Source: Propionibacterium sp.
GTDB lineage: Bacteria > Actinomycetota > Actinomycetes > Propionibacteriales > Propionibacteriaceae
Assembly: GCA_022837595.1 (NCBI GenBank)
Contig: JALHFX010000093.1
Location: 9,720-16,015 of the forward strand
Direction: 5' to 3'
DNA length: 6,296 bases
Part shown: positions 1-5,767 of the stretch, in pieces
Layout: every line of letters begins with the position of its first letter
How positions within the stretch are numbered: the first letter of the stretch is position 1
Position numbers and translations under genes: made by a program
The notes under the pieces: generated by a model
The model's input: the letters and a program-made list of their open reading frames with translations, nothing else
The model's database searches: none
What the model was told of the DNA's origin: nothing

Positions 1-185
1 CGGTCATCCAGCTGACGGATCTCCCGTATGCGGCCAACACCGGATTGATTCGCCAAGAGCGTGCCGAGCGCGAATCCTGAGTCTGTCGCATAAGCGACCA
101 CTCCGGCATCCTGCAGAATCCTGGTGACCTGGTCGAGAGCACGAGGTTGCGGGTTCGCGGGATGCACATCGAAATACCGAGCCAT
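1..185 (-). CDS. yciO: YciO/Sua5/YrdC-family protein (threonylcarbamoyl-AMP synthase-like), 5' part only
   Basis: Reading from the ATG at 185-183, the frame stays open for 61 codons and runs off the left edge, so only the N-terminus is visible. It begins MARYFDVHPANPQPRALDQV and continues to VVAYATDSGFALG (residues 29-41) and RIREIRQLDD (52-61). This closely follows the start of E. coli YciO, with its HPDNPQQR and TDSGYALG blocks and the IRQL segment. The family fold binds ATP, threonine and bicarbonate; YrdC/Sua5 members make threonylcarbamoyl-adenylate for t6A37 tRNA modification, while the physiological role of YciO-type members is less settled. The usual Pro of the P-T-D motif is Ala here (A33). 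The ATP-binding and C-terminal parts lie outside the window. No clear Shine-Dalgarno precedes the ATG, but a -10-like hexamer does. A different open frame over the same bases (4-192) has no family resemblance and is a shadow. Confidence 0.85.
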   Translation of the reverse strand, partial: MARYFDVHPANPQPRALDQVTRILQDAGVVAYATDSGFALGTLLANQSGVGRIREIRQLDD

Positions 186-197
186 TGAGCAAGTCTA
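186..197 (-). promoter_or_regulatory. Candidate leaderless promoter of the YciO-type gene
   Basis: On the - strand TAGACT (197-192) fits the actinobacterial TANNNT -10 consensus and ends six bases before the ATG at 185. Transcription would therefore start at or next to the start codon. The same 32-bp gap shows no good Shine-Dalgarno sequence, which fits leaderless translation, common in actinobacteria. No convincing -35 box is visible, so this is a suggestion from spacing alone. Confidence 0.35.
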
Positions 198-217
198 GGC
201 GTCAGAGCGCCCTGAAC

Positions 218-631
218 TCAGCGCATCCGCAACTCCACCGTCGCAGATCCATGTCCGGTGAGCTGATCGATCCCTGCCAGCGTCAAGAAGGTGGTCGGCA
301 CCGTGGTCGAGGTGGTGACGTCAAGCGTCAAGTCATCGCCGAGAGCGACAGTCCCTTCGATCTCGGGATAGGACGCAAGAATTCGCTCAGCGCCGACGAC
401 CGCTATTTGGCTCGCTGTGGCAGCGGGTGTCCCAGAAACCAGTGCCGGAGCGGCCGCGTCCAAACCCGCGCGTGCCGCCTGCGCTGCGACAGCTTCGGCT
501 CTGCGATCGGCCGCAGCCTTGGCCGCACCGTCCACGGCCAGACCGATCGTCAACAAAAAGATGGGAATGAGCAGGCAGACCAGCACCGAAACACTGAATC
601 CGCGCTGATCAGAATCGATTGACCGGCGCAT
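218..631 (-). CDS. TadE/TadG-like membrane-anchored protein (137 aa)
   Basis: The N-terminus has a short charged leader ending in DQRGF (8-12), then one hydrophobic helix (about 14-36), then an Ala-rich stretch AAKAAADRRAEAVAAQAARAG (36-56). This RG + helix + Ala-rich pattern is that of Flp pilus-assembly TadE/TadG-like proteins (PF13400-type). The C-terminal PTTFLTLAGIDQLTGHGSAT (112-131) matches the common end of that family, where a PTTF..L.GI..LTV.G.A run closes an extracytoplasmic beta domain. The protein is probably anchored in the membrane with its C-terminal part outside. The glutamate usual at +5 after the cleavage glycine of true Flp/TadE pilins is absent, so prepilin processing is doubtful. 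No tadA/tadB/tadC or flp gene is visible: upstream is divergent pfp, so it appears to be a single gene or to lead into yciO 32 bp downstream. AGGGG (641-637) five bases before the ATG supports the start. Confidence 0.72.
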   Translation of the reverse strand: MRRSIDSDQRGFSVSVLVCLLIPIFLLTIGLAVDGAAKAAADRRAEAVAAQAARAGLDAAAPALVSGTPAATASQIAVVGAERILASYPEIEGTVALGDDLTLDVTTSTTVPTTFLTLAGIDQLTGHGSATVELRMR

Positions 632-635
632 CCGA

Positions 636-646
636 ACCCCTGGGGT
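636..646 (-). promoter_or_regulatory. Inverted repeat covering the TadE-like gene's ribosome binding site
   Basis: ACCCC-T-GGGGT has 5-bp arms around one base. On the - strand the AGGGG Shine-Dalgarno sequence (641-637) is part of it. The one-base centre makes a tight RNA hairpin unlikely without opening an inner pair, so it may be chance. It is noted because it overlaps the element that decides translation of the TadE-like gene. Confidence 0.2.
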
Positions 647-670
647 GAAATGGAGTATTTGTCTTCAGTC

Positions 671-684
671 TGCCATGAATGGCA
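671..684. repeat. 14-bp palindrome TGCCAT-GA-ATGGCA between the divergent TadE-like gene and pfp
   Basis: The arms TGCCAT (671-676) and ATGGCA (679-684) are perfect inverted copies around GA. The site lies 24 bp upstream of the pfp -10 candidate (708-713), just before its -35 position, in the 122-bp gap between two divergent genes. A symmetric short site there has the form of a repressor or activator operator. No known regulator consensus was recognised, and no second copy was noticed elsewhere in the window. Confidence 0.3.
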
Positions 685-713
685 TCGCGTCGCGCGGCCG
701 TCGCCACTAGGCT
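685..713 (+). promoter_or_regulatory. Candidate pfp promoter
   Basis: TAGGCT (708-713) fits the TANNNT -10 motif of actinobacterial housekeeping promoters. The hexamer 17 bp upstream (685-690, TCGCGT) is a poor -35 match. Transcription starting near 720 would give a leader of about 34 bases containing the pfp Shine-Dalgarno GAAAGG (738-743). Confidence 0.35.
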
Positions 714-753
714 GGGGACAATCGCTTGACCGAAGAAGAAAGGTACTCTCACG

Positions 754-1968
754 ATGGTCAATAAGGTTGGACTACTCACTGCCGGTGGCTTCGCCCCCTG
801 CCTGTCATCCGCGGTGGCTGGCCTCATCAAGCGTTACACCGAGATTGCTCCCGAAGTCGAGATCATCGCCTACCGTCACGGTTATGAGGGTCTCTTGAAG
901 GGTGACTCGATCAAGGTCACCCCCGAAGTACGGGAGCATGCCGAACGCCTCTTCAAGTTCGGTGGCTCCCCTATCGGTAACTCGCGAGTGAAACTCACTA
1001 ACGTTGCTGATCTGGTCAAGCGCGGTCTCGTCGCCGAAGGCCAGAACCCGCTCGAGATCGCAGCCAAGCAATTGGTCACCGATGGCGTCGATGTTCTGCA
1101 CACCATCGGCGGCGACGACACGAACACCACTGCGGCCGATCTGGCCGCCTATCTCGCCGAGAACGATTTCGGCCTGACCGTGGTGGGGCTGCCGAAGACC
1201 ATCGACAACGATATCGTGCCGATCCGTCAATCGCTGGGCGCATGGACCGCCGCCGACGAGGCCGCGAACTACGCGAAGAACATCATCGCCGAACACAACG
1301 CCGCACCCCGCGAGTTGATCATCCACGAGATCATGGGTCGCAACTGCGGATACCTCGCTGCCGAGGCGACCAAGCGCTACCAGGCTTGGTTGGACGAGCA
1401 GGAGTGGCTGCCCGGGATCGGCTTGTCGAAGGAAGCCTGGGCGGTTCACGCCGTCTACATGCCTGAAGTCGCCGTCGATCTGGACGCCGAGGCGGCCCGC
1501 CTGTCGAAGATCATGGACGAGGTCGGTAACGTCAACATCTTCCTCTCGGAGGGCGCCGGTGTTGCCGAGATCGTCGAACAGATGGAGAAGAACGGCGAAG
1601 AGGTTCCCAAGGACGCGTTCGGCCATGTGCAGATTGACAAGATCAATCCGGGCGCGTGGTTCGGCGAGCAATTCAGCCAGCGGATCGGCGCCCAGAAGAC
1701 GATGGTGCAGAAGTCGGGCTATTTCAGCCGCTCGGCCCCCTCGAACGATGAAGATCTCGAACTGATCGGGCGAACCTGCCTGATGGCAGTCGATGCCGCG
1801 CTGGCCGGGACCCCCGGCGTGATCGGTCTGGACGAGGAGAACGACGACCAGCTCTCGGTCATCGACTTCCCGCGGATCGCCGGGCACAAGCCGTTCGACA
1901 TCACCCAGCCATGGTTCGTCGAGCTCTGCGAGAAGATCGGTATGCCCACGCCGAAGCACGCCGAGTAG
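754..1968 (+). CDS. pfp: Pyrophosphate-dependent 6-phosphofructokinase (404 aa)
   Basis: This cytosolic glycolytic/gluconeogenic enzyme reversibly transfers phosphate between pyrophosphate and fructose 6-phosphate to give fructose 1,6-bisphosphate. Family motifs run in order: LLTAGGFAPCLSS (7-19) for the nucleotide/PPi loop, GGSPIGNSR (70-78), TIGGDDTNTT (117-126), PKTIDND (147-153) with catalytic Asp151, MGRNCGYLAA (194-203) for sugar phosphate, and NPGAWF (298-303). The second Asp of GGDD (122), where ATP enzymes have Gly, together with Lys148 of PKTIDND, marks PPi rather than ATP use. Length and sequence closely follow the 404-residue Propionibacterium freudenreichii enzyme as I remember it. 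GAAAGG (738-743) lies ten bases before the ATG. It is the only + strand gene, converges on yihY with a 4-bp gap, and probably forms a single-gene transcript. PPi use saves ATP in propionibacterial sugar metabolism and allows flux both ways without a separate fructose bisphosphatase. Confidence 0.96.
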   Translation: MVNKVGLLTAGGFAPCLSSAVAGLIKRYTEIAPEVEIIAYRHGYEGLLKGDSIKVTPEVREHAERLFKFGGSPIGNSRVKLTNVADLVKRGLVAEGQNPLEIAAKQLVTDGVDVLHTIGGDDTNTTAADLAAYLAENDFGLTVVGLPKTIDNDIVPIRQSLGAWTAADEAANYAKNIIAEHNAAPRELIIHEIMGRNCGYLAAEATKRYQAWLDEQEWLPGIGLSKEAWAVHAVYMPEVAVDLDAEAARLSKIMDEVGNVNIFLSEGAGVAEIVEQMEKNGEEVPKDAFGHVQIDKINPGAWFGEQFSQRIGAQKTMVQKSGYFSRSAPSNDEDLELIGRTCLMAVDAALAGTPGVIGLDEENDDQLSVIDFPRIAGHKPFDITQPWFVELCEKIGMPTPKHAE

Positions 1969-1972
1969 GACG

Positions 1973-3103
1973 TTACTGTCGCGTATCCTGACGCCCCACT
2001 GGGTCGTCTCCGCTGTCGTCAAGCGGAGAACTCCTGGTGGGGCGTCGTTTGTCCAGACTCGGCAGCCGGACACGGCGGTGTGATGCGGAGCGGTCGGCTT
2101 GGAGGCGTTCTTCAACTTCGGCATCAGCGCTAGCCCAGTGATCATTGACAGTTCGGGTCTTCTCCTGGTTCCGTAGGATCTCATCGCCAGGCGAATGCCG
2201 CCGCGCGACGGCGGGCTGATTCGCGGTGGCGATCCAGGCCGCCCAGAAGAGAATCAGATTCGCGAAGAAGTTGATGAACAGCATCGCGACAATCACCGGC
2301 CCGAATAGTTGGGTCGCGCGTCCCAAGCTGAGCAGTCCCGTGAACCAGTTCGCCGCGGTCTGTAGCACGACGAAACAGATGCCCGCACCGATCGAGCCCC
2401 GCCGCAAGGCGACCACTGGGGGCCGTTCATAGGAAAGAAATCGGTACATCAGCCAAAAGAGCAGGGTCGCGCCGACCAGCGAGAAGGCCAGCGAGATGAC
2501 CCGCACCATTCCTGCCGAGGTTTCCACGCCGAGGCGGCTCAACTGCAGCCAATCGACCAACCAGTCGACCAAGGTGCCGCCCAATTGGGTCCCGACCACT
2601 GTTGCTGCAAAGGTGGTCGCCACGAGCACCAGCAGGGCGAATAAGAGCCCCACGTTGATCAACGGCTCATGCCAGCGCTTGCGGGCCTGCACCATGTCGA
2701 AGCTGGGACCGCCCATACCACGAAGGACGCTCTTGAGATTCGCCACCCAGCTGCTGCCCATGAAGAGCGCGACGACGGTCGCGAGAATACCGACCCTGCG
2801 CCAGTTCAGCAGATACTGGCCGAGCAGAATCAAGATCTGATCCTGGACAGGCCCGGCAGCAAGATTGTCGACGATGAAGATCTGCACATCACCGAGCAGA
2901 TCGGGACGCAAGACCGTCAAGGTGAACCCGATAGCCGCGAACGCGAACATCAGCACCGGGACGATAGCAAGGATGCTGAAGAAAGCCATTGCGGCCGCTA
3001 ATTGATTACCCAGCCTGTTCGTATACCGAGCCAAGGCGCGCAGTAGATGGGACCCCGCCGGATTAGCCTGCAGCCACTCCACCAGTGAACGCACCATCGA
3101 CAT
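1973..3103 (-). CDS. YihY/BrkB-family inner membrane protein (376 aa)
   Basis: Six hydrophobic segments are visible, at about residues 36-65, 104-122, 150-172, 199-221, 234-256 and 264-292, as expected for the YihY/BrkB (once 'RNase BN') family. Family-like blocks include LGNQLAAAMAFFSILAIVPV (31-50), MGSSWVANLKSVLRGMGGP (115-133), YERPPV (225-230) and TQLFGPVIVAMLFINFFANL (264-283). The function of the family is not established; early RNase BN and serum-resistance assignments were not general. After the last helix comes a hydrophilic, probably cytoplasmic tail of about 80 residues rich in Arg, Asp and Ser. Its last 20 or so codons form the hairpin assigned as the pfp terminator. The ATG at 3103-3101 is preceded by AGGA six bases away; the same bases read as TAGGAT, a -10-like hexamer, so a leaderless start cannot be excluded. 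The second ATG at 3097 is less well spaced. Confidence 0.88.
   Translation of the reverse strand: MSMVRSLVEWLQANPAGSHLLRALARYTNRLGNQLAAAMAFFSILAIVPVLMFAFAAIGFTLTVLRPDLLGDVQIFIVDNLAAGPVQDQILILLGQYLLNWRRVGILATVVALFMGSSWVANLKSVLRGMGGPSFDMVQARKRWHEPLINVGLLFALLVLVATTFAATVVGTQLGGTLVDWLVDWLQLSRLGVETSAGMVRVISLAFSLVGATLLFWLMYRFLSYERPPVVALRRGSIGAGICFVVLQTAANWFTGLLSLGRATQLFGPVIVAMLFINFFANLILFWAAWIATANQPAVARRHSPGDEILRNQEKTRTVNDHWASADAEVEERLQADRSASHRRVRLPSLDKRRPTRSSPLDDSGDDPVGRQDTRQ
1990..2050 (+). terminator. Nested hairpin, likely pfp terminator, inside the 3' end of yihY
   Basis: An outer perfect 10-bp inverted repeat, GACGCCCCAC (1990-1999) with GTGGGGCGTC (2037-2046), encloses an inner perfect 8-bp repeat, TCTCCGCT (2007-2014) with AGCGGAGA (2022-2029), with a 7-base loop. 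On the + strand it starts 21 bases after the pfp stop and is followed by GTTTG, a short T run. On the - strand no T run follows, so it reads better as the pfp terminator than as one for yihY. The whole structure lies within yihY codons for about residues 353-372. Confidence 0.65.
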
Positions 3104-3117
3104 GGGTTTATCCTAGA

Positions 3118-3135
3118 AGATCACCCTTACGATCT
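3118..3135. repeat. Inverted repeat AGATC-N8-GATCT upstream of yihY
   Basis: Five-bp arms (3118-3122 and 3131-3135) flank eight bases, 15 bp upstream of the yihY ATG and next to its ribosome binding site. The 115-bp gap 3104-3218 otherwise shows no clear terminator for MerR II and no strong -35/-10 pair. It may be an operator or chance. Confidence 0.2.
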
Positions 3136-3218
3136 ATGTCGGTATGGTTTCGTACACCCTCATGGAAGTCGGGCAGAACCGAGATCCTCGCCGCTCACGC
3201 ATAGTGACAGTCGAAAGA

Positions 3219-3782
3219 TCAGTTCGCCATCCGCTGCTGGCGGCGGCGCGAAAGCTCGTCCAGGGGCGTGACCTCGCTCGGAGCGGTGCGTTCACCGGGC
3301 AGCGTGAGTAGGGTGCCCTCGATATCGCGCCAGACTCCGCCCAGCGCGATAGCGAACATCCCCTGGCCCCCTCTCAGCAAATCGATTACCTCGCTGTCGG
3401 TGGTGCATTCGTAAACCGAGATGCCATCACTCATCAATGTGACCTGGGAAAGATCGTGCACACCCCGCTCCCGAAGATGATCGATCGCGGTGCGGATTTG
3501 TTGAAGTGAAACACCGGCATCGAGTAAACGCTTGACGACCTTGAGCATCAAAATATCGCGGAACGAATAGAGCCGCTGGGTACCCGAGCCCCCGGCATCG
3601 CGTATCTCAGGTGTGACCAGCCCGGTGCGAGCCCAGTAGTCGAGCTGACGATAGGTGATACCCGTAACATTGCATGCGACCGGTCCCCGAAATGCGAGAT
3701 CATCGGGCAGTGGACCGAAATCGCCGTCGAATAGTGCCTCTTGTCCTGCGGAGATGATCAGGCTGCCCTGGGGACTACTCAC
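3219..3782 (-). CDS. MerR-family transcriptional regulator II, Rv1830-like (187 aa)
   Basis: A winged-helix MerR DNA-binding region covers about residues 28-105: LAFRGPVACNVTGITYRQLDYWARTGLV (29-56), then the wing GSGTQRLYSF (65-74) and helices through LLDAGVSLQQIRTAIDHLRERG. A compact C-terminal domain (about 110-160) contains SDGISVYEC and LLRGGQGMFAIAL. This strongly resembles M. tuberculosis Rv1830 (McdR), including the TYRQLDYWART and GSQRLYSF blocks and the VYECT...LLQGGQG segment; that protein has been linked to cell division and drug tolerance. The frame is open to an ATG at 3896, but the GTG at 3782 has a strong GAGGAG seven bases upstream, and the preceding 38 codons show no family similarity, so the GTG start was chosen. 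It is last in the cluster, separated by 193 bp from the DUF151 gene and probably with its own promoter. The effector is unknown. Confidence 0.88.
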   Translation of the reverse strand: MSSPQGSLIISAGQEALFDGDFGPLPDDLAFRGPVACNVTGITYRQLDYWARTGLVTPEIRDAGGSGTQRLYSFRDILMLKVVKRLLDAGVSLQQIRTAIDHLRERGVHDLSQVTLMSDGISVYECTTDSEVIDLLRGGQGMFAIALGGVWRDIEGTLLTLPGERTAPSEVTPLDELSRRRQQRMAN

Positions 3783-3789
3783 GGTATTT

Positions 3790-3795
3790 CTCCTC
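3790..3795 (-). promoter_or_regulatory. Ribosome binding site fixing the GTG start of MerR II
   Basis: On the - strand GAGGAG (3795-3790) sits seven bases before GTG (3782-3780). It is among the strongest Shine-Dalgarno matches in the window. The alternative upstream ATG at 3896 would add 38 residues without family similarity. Confidence 0.75.
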
Positions 3796-3863
3796 ACGTG
3801 CCTTGCCGAACCTGGACTCTCACCGAATCGACTCCCAGCGATGTACTCTGCGCTGCCTTTCAA

Positions 3864-3892
3864 ACGGTAGGCGTCATCGACCCGTTGAGCAA
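3864..3892 (-). promoter_or_regulatory. Candidate promoter of MerR II
   Basis: On the - strand TTGCTC (3892-3887), a 17-base spacer and TACCGT (3869-3864) make a plausible -35/-10 pair. Transcription would begin near 3857, giving a leader of about 75 bases. It lies in the 193-bp gap 3783-3975 between the DUF151 gene and MerR II, where I see no other gene. Confidence 0.35.
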
Positions 3893-3949
3893 TCACCTGC
3901 GCCCCATCGAGATTCGGCGTGTCCCGACCTTGCTACCCCTATTGGGCAC

Positions 3950-3962
3950 ACCGAACTTCGGT
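3950..3962. repeat. Inverted repeat ACCGAA-C-TTCGGT just after the DUF151 stop codon
   Basis: Six-bp arms flank a single base, 13 bp beyond the DUF151 stop codon. There is no T run after it in either direction and its centre is too tight for a good hairpin, so it looks more like a protein-binding site than a terminator. TTCGG recurs on the - strand downstream in the same gap, near 3835, 3813 and 3915, in unordered spacing. Confidence 0.25.
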
Positions 3963-3975
3963 TTGACTTGCTATT

Positions 3976-4437
3976 TTAATGCTCAAAATCGTCCGGACTG
4001 ATCTGATCCAGGAACTCCCGGAACTTTTCTACCTCGTCCTCAGCGGGCTCAAAAAGCTCAACCCCTACTTGATCCAGGAGCTCTTCTGTGCAGGAGATTT
4101 TGAAACCCGAGCGCAGCGCCAGCGCCGCCACATCGGATGGCCGCGCGCTGATCGCGTGGCCGTCCACCCACAACTCCGCAAAGAAGGTGCCGTCGGTGAC
4201 CGTCGTTATGCGTCCTTCGAGATCGACATGACCCAGCTGGGAAAGAATATCCGCAATCAGATCGTGGGTCATCGGTCGCGGCGGCACAATCCCTTCGAGA
4301 GCGTTGACGATCGCGGAAGCCTCGGCGGCACCAATCCAGATGGGCAGATACCGCTCGCCGCCGGACTCTTTGAGCAAAAGCATCGGCGCGTTGGAGGGGA
4401 CTTCCACGCGCACTCCCATGATGTCGAGCTTCACCAC
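3976..4437 (-). CDS. DUF151 / bifunctional nuclease family protein, Rv1829-like (153 aa)
   Basis: The whole protein is a single DUF151 domain: VKLDIMGVRVEVPSNAPMLL (2-21), LPIWIGAAEASAIVNALEG (31-49), PRPMTHDLIADIL (53-65), the FFAELWVDG strand pair (85-93) and ARPSDVAALALRSG (98-111). These are the standard conserved blocks of the family, and the length fits. Some members, such as the plant BBD proteins, have been reported to have DNase and RNase activity; the bacterial role is not settled. The C-terminus is an acidic tail (131-153). Start: the second of two tandem-read options is excluded by an in-frame TAG at 4443-4441, so the first possible start is GTG (4437-4435), with AGGA seven bases before it. 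An ATG at codon 7 would remove part of the first beta strand. It lies 34 bp after MerR I and is very likely co-transcribed with it. Confidence 0.9.
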   Translation of the reverse strand: MVKLDIMGVRVEVPSNAPMLLLKESGGERYLPIWIGAAEASAIVNALEGIVPPRPMTHDLIADILSQLGHVDLEGRITTVTDGTFFAELWVDGHAISARPSDVAALALRSGFKISCTEELLDQVGVELFEPAEDEVEKFREFLDQISPDDFEH

Positions 4438-4444
4438 GCTCTAA

Positions 4445-4448
4445 TCCT
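4445..4448 (-). promoter_or_regulatory. Ribosome binding site for the GTG start of the DUF151 gene
   Basis: AGGA (4448-4445 on the - strand) is seven bases before the first of two adjacent GTG codons (4437-4435 and 4434-4432). An in-frame TAG at 4443-4441 rules out any longer start. Confidence 0.6.
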
Positions 4449-4471
4449 ATCGGGCTATCGACGAGAACCCA

Positions 4472-5179
4472 TTACCCTTCCAGCAAGGTGTAAATCATCG
4501 CCGCGTGGGCGTGAACCACCAGTTGACTGACCTCATGCAGGGTCTTGGCGGGCTTTGGACTCGTCGCCAGATAGGGACGCACAGCTTGTTCGATCAGGCC
4601 GGCCTCGCGTTCGGCAGCCTGCTTGATGGCGCGCATGTGGCGGCTGTCCATGCCATACTCCTGGAGGCGCCGAGCAACCACACAGATGGTCAGCGCCTCG
4701 CGCCCGTAGTAAATCGATCCACGCCGAGGCACCACCATCTGCTGGCGTTCGAGTTCGATGAGGGTCGCCTCGGACAAACCGCTCACCTGGAGAAGCTCTC
4801 GCCGGGTCAGCTTCATCGACCGCTTGGGTTTCGAAGCGGCCGCCAGACTCTGGTCCGGTGTCGCCAATTCTGCGGTCGACCTCGTTGTCGGCGCCCCGGT
4901 CGACGCATCAGCCCTCGGTGGCTCGAGACCGCGATCCATCATTTCGAGATTCTGACGGATCACCTTCAGCGGAAGATAGTGATCACGCTGCATTCGGAGG
5001 ATATAACGCAGCCGCTCGACATCTGCCTCAGCGTACCGGCGGTATCCAGACGGAGCTCGCTCAGGTGAAACGAGTCCCTCGCTCTCCAGAAATCTGATCT
5101 TTGAGATCGAAATATCCGGAAACTCATTCTTGAGCAGCGGGAGTACCTGGCCGATGCTTCGCTTGGCCGCTGGCGGCAT
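4472..5179 (-). CDS. MerR-family transcriptional regulator I, Rv1828-like (235 aa)
   Basis: The N-terminal MerR winged helix is clear: SIGQVLPLLKNEFPDISISK (8-27), IRFLESEGLVSPERAPSGYR (28-47, turn and wing), then ADVERLRYILRMQRDHYLPLK (52-72). A low-complexity Ala/Ser/Thr/Pro linker (about 85-118) leads to a second helical region (122-205) beginning LTRRELLQVSGLSEATLIEL, which reads like another helix-turn-helix or an effector domain. This arrangement and the RDHYLPLKVIR block match M. tuberculosis Rv1828. It lacks the short coiled-coil plus cysteine tail of metal-sensing MerR proteins; the ligand is unknown. Its ATG (5179-5177) overlaps the garA stop codon in TGATG, and no good separate Shine-Dalgarno is seen, so translation is probably coupled to garA. 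It is followed 34 bp later by the DUF151 gene. Confidence 0.9.
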   Translation of the reverse strand: MPPAAKRSIGQVLPLLKNEFPDISISKIRFLESEGLVSPERAPSGYRRYAEADVERLRYILRMQRDHYLPLKVIRQNLEMMDRGLEPPRADASTGAPTTRSTAELATPDQSLAAASKPKRSMKLTRRELLQVSGLSEATLIELERQQMVVPRRGSIYYGREALTICVVARRLQEYGMDSRHMRAIKQAAEREAGLIEQAVRPYLATSPKPAKTLHEVSQLVVHAHAAMIYTLLEG

Positions 5180-5676
5180 CAGCGCAGTCCGTGCTCGCTA
5201 ACGAAGAACAGCATGCGGAACTTGCCAATCTGTACCTCGTCTCCGGGGCGGAGAATAGCTTCCTGGTCGACCAGAGTTCGATTGACATACGTCCCGTTGA
5301 GACTACCTTTGTCGACAAGGCTGATCTGCCCCTCAGACATGACGAACTCGGCGTGGTCGCGCGAAACGGTGATGTCGTCGAGGAAAATATCTGAATTTGG
5401 GCTACGCCCAGCGGTCACAATGTCTTTGTCGAGCAGGTACCGAGCTCCGACATCCGGCCCGCGGGTGACGATCAACATGGCATTTCCCGCGGGCAGAGTC
5501 CGAAGCGCATCGGCGTCCTCAGCGCTGATCTCAAGAGTGCGGGGGTCTTCTTCGGGCACAACGATCACGCGCGTCGTCTCGGACATTGAAGCGGCCGGCA
5601 GCAGAGCGTTGCCGCACTTGGAGCAAAAATTACTCCCTGCCGGATTCGAGTGACCGCACTTGCTGCATTCGATCAT
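5179..5676 (-). CDS. garA: GarA/OdhI-like FHA protein with N-terminal zinc ribbon (165 aa)
   Basis: Three parts are visible. First, a zinc ribbon with Cys4, Cys7, Cys18 and Cys21 (CSKCGHSN... FCSKCGNAL). Second, a linker with ETT (33-35), the phospho-acceptor motif of GarA/OdhI (ETTSVF there, ETTRVI here). Third, an FHA domain (about 66-158) with Arg91 in AGRSPNSD, Ser105-xx-His108 in VSRDHAEF and Asn127-Gly128 in GSLNGTYVN, the residues that bind phosphothreonine. In mycobacteria and corynebacteria, unphosphorylated GarA/OdhI inhibits 2-oxoglutarate dehydrogenase and affects glutamate enzymes; phosphorylation of the ETT motif by PknB/PknG makes the tail bind its own FHA domain. The same role here is inferred from motif and synteny; mycobacterial GarA has no zinc ribbon. 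AGGAAG (5690-5685) eight bases before the ATG supports the start. It is downstream of gcvH (91-bp gap) and overlaps MerR I. Confidence 0.9.
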   Translation of the reverse strand: MIECSKCGHSNPAGSNFCSKCGNALLPAASMSETTRVIVVPEEDPRTLEISAEDADALRTLPAGNAMLIVTRGPDVGARYLLDKDIVTAGRSPNSDIFLDDITVSRDHAEFVMSEGQISLVDKGSLNGTYVNRTLVDQEAILRPGDEVQIGKFRMLFFVSEHGLR

Positions 5677-5731
5677 TATCGAGGCTTCCTTGTCTGCGTA
5701 CCACCGAACGAGCCGATGGATGGTTGGTGAC

Positions 5732-5760
5732 AGTGTAGTCGAGCAGGACGAAAGTGTGCA
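5732..5760 (-). promoter_or_regulatory. Candidate promoter of garA and the genes after it
   Basis: On the - strand TGCACA (5760-5755), 17 bases, then TACACT (5737-5732) give a four-of-six match to each hexamer with ideal spacing. Transcription would begin near 5725, giving a leader of about 49 bases containing AGGAAG. This would let garA, MerR I and the DUF151 gene be read independently of gcvH. Confidence 0.45.
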
Positions 5761-5767
5761 CTAACTC

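Noticed and set aside
4..192. A 62-codon - strand frame at the left edge
   Set aside because: The other - strand frame starting at 185 matches YciO-family proteins; this one is Cys/Arg-rich shadow.
185..622. A 145-codon + strand frame over the TadE-like gene
   Set aside because: Arg-rich composition and no domain resemblance; the opposite strand carries a recognisable helix and TadG-like ending.
805..2184. A 459-codon open frame antisense to pfp
   Set aside because: It lies opposite a clearly identified enzyme, shows no family motif, and is typical of the open antisense frames that GC-rich codon use creates.
2496..3001. Two overlapping + strand frames within yihY
   Set aside because: They are opposite conserved transmembrane coding sequence and lack ribosome binding sites or motifs.
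3979..5068. Two + strand frames of 183 and 187 codons opposite the DUF151 and MerR I genes
   Set aside because: Both are complements of conserved genes; their translations show no recognisable domain.
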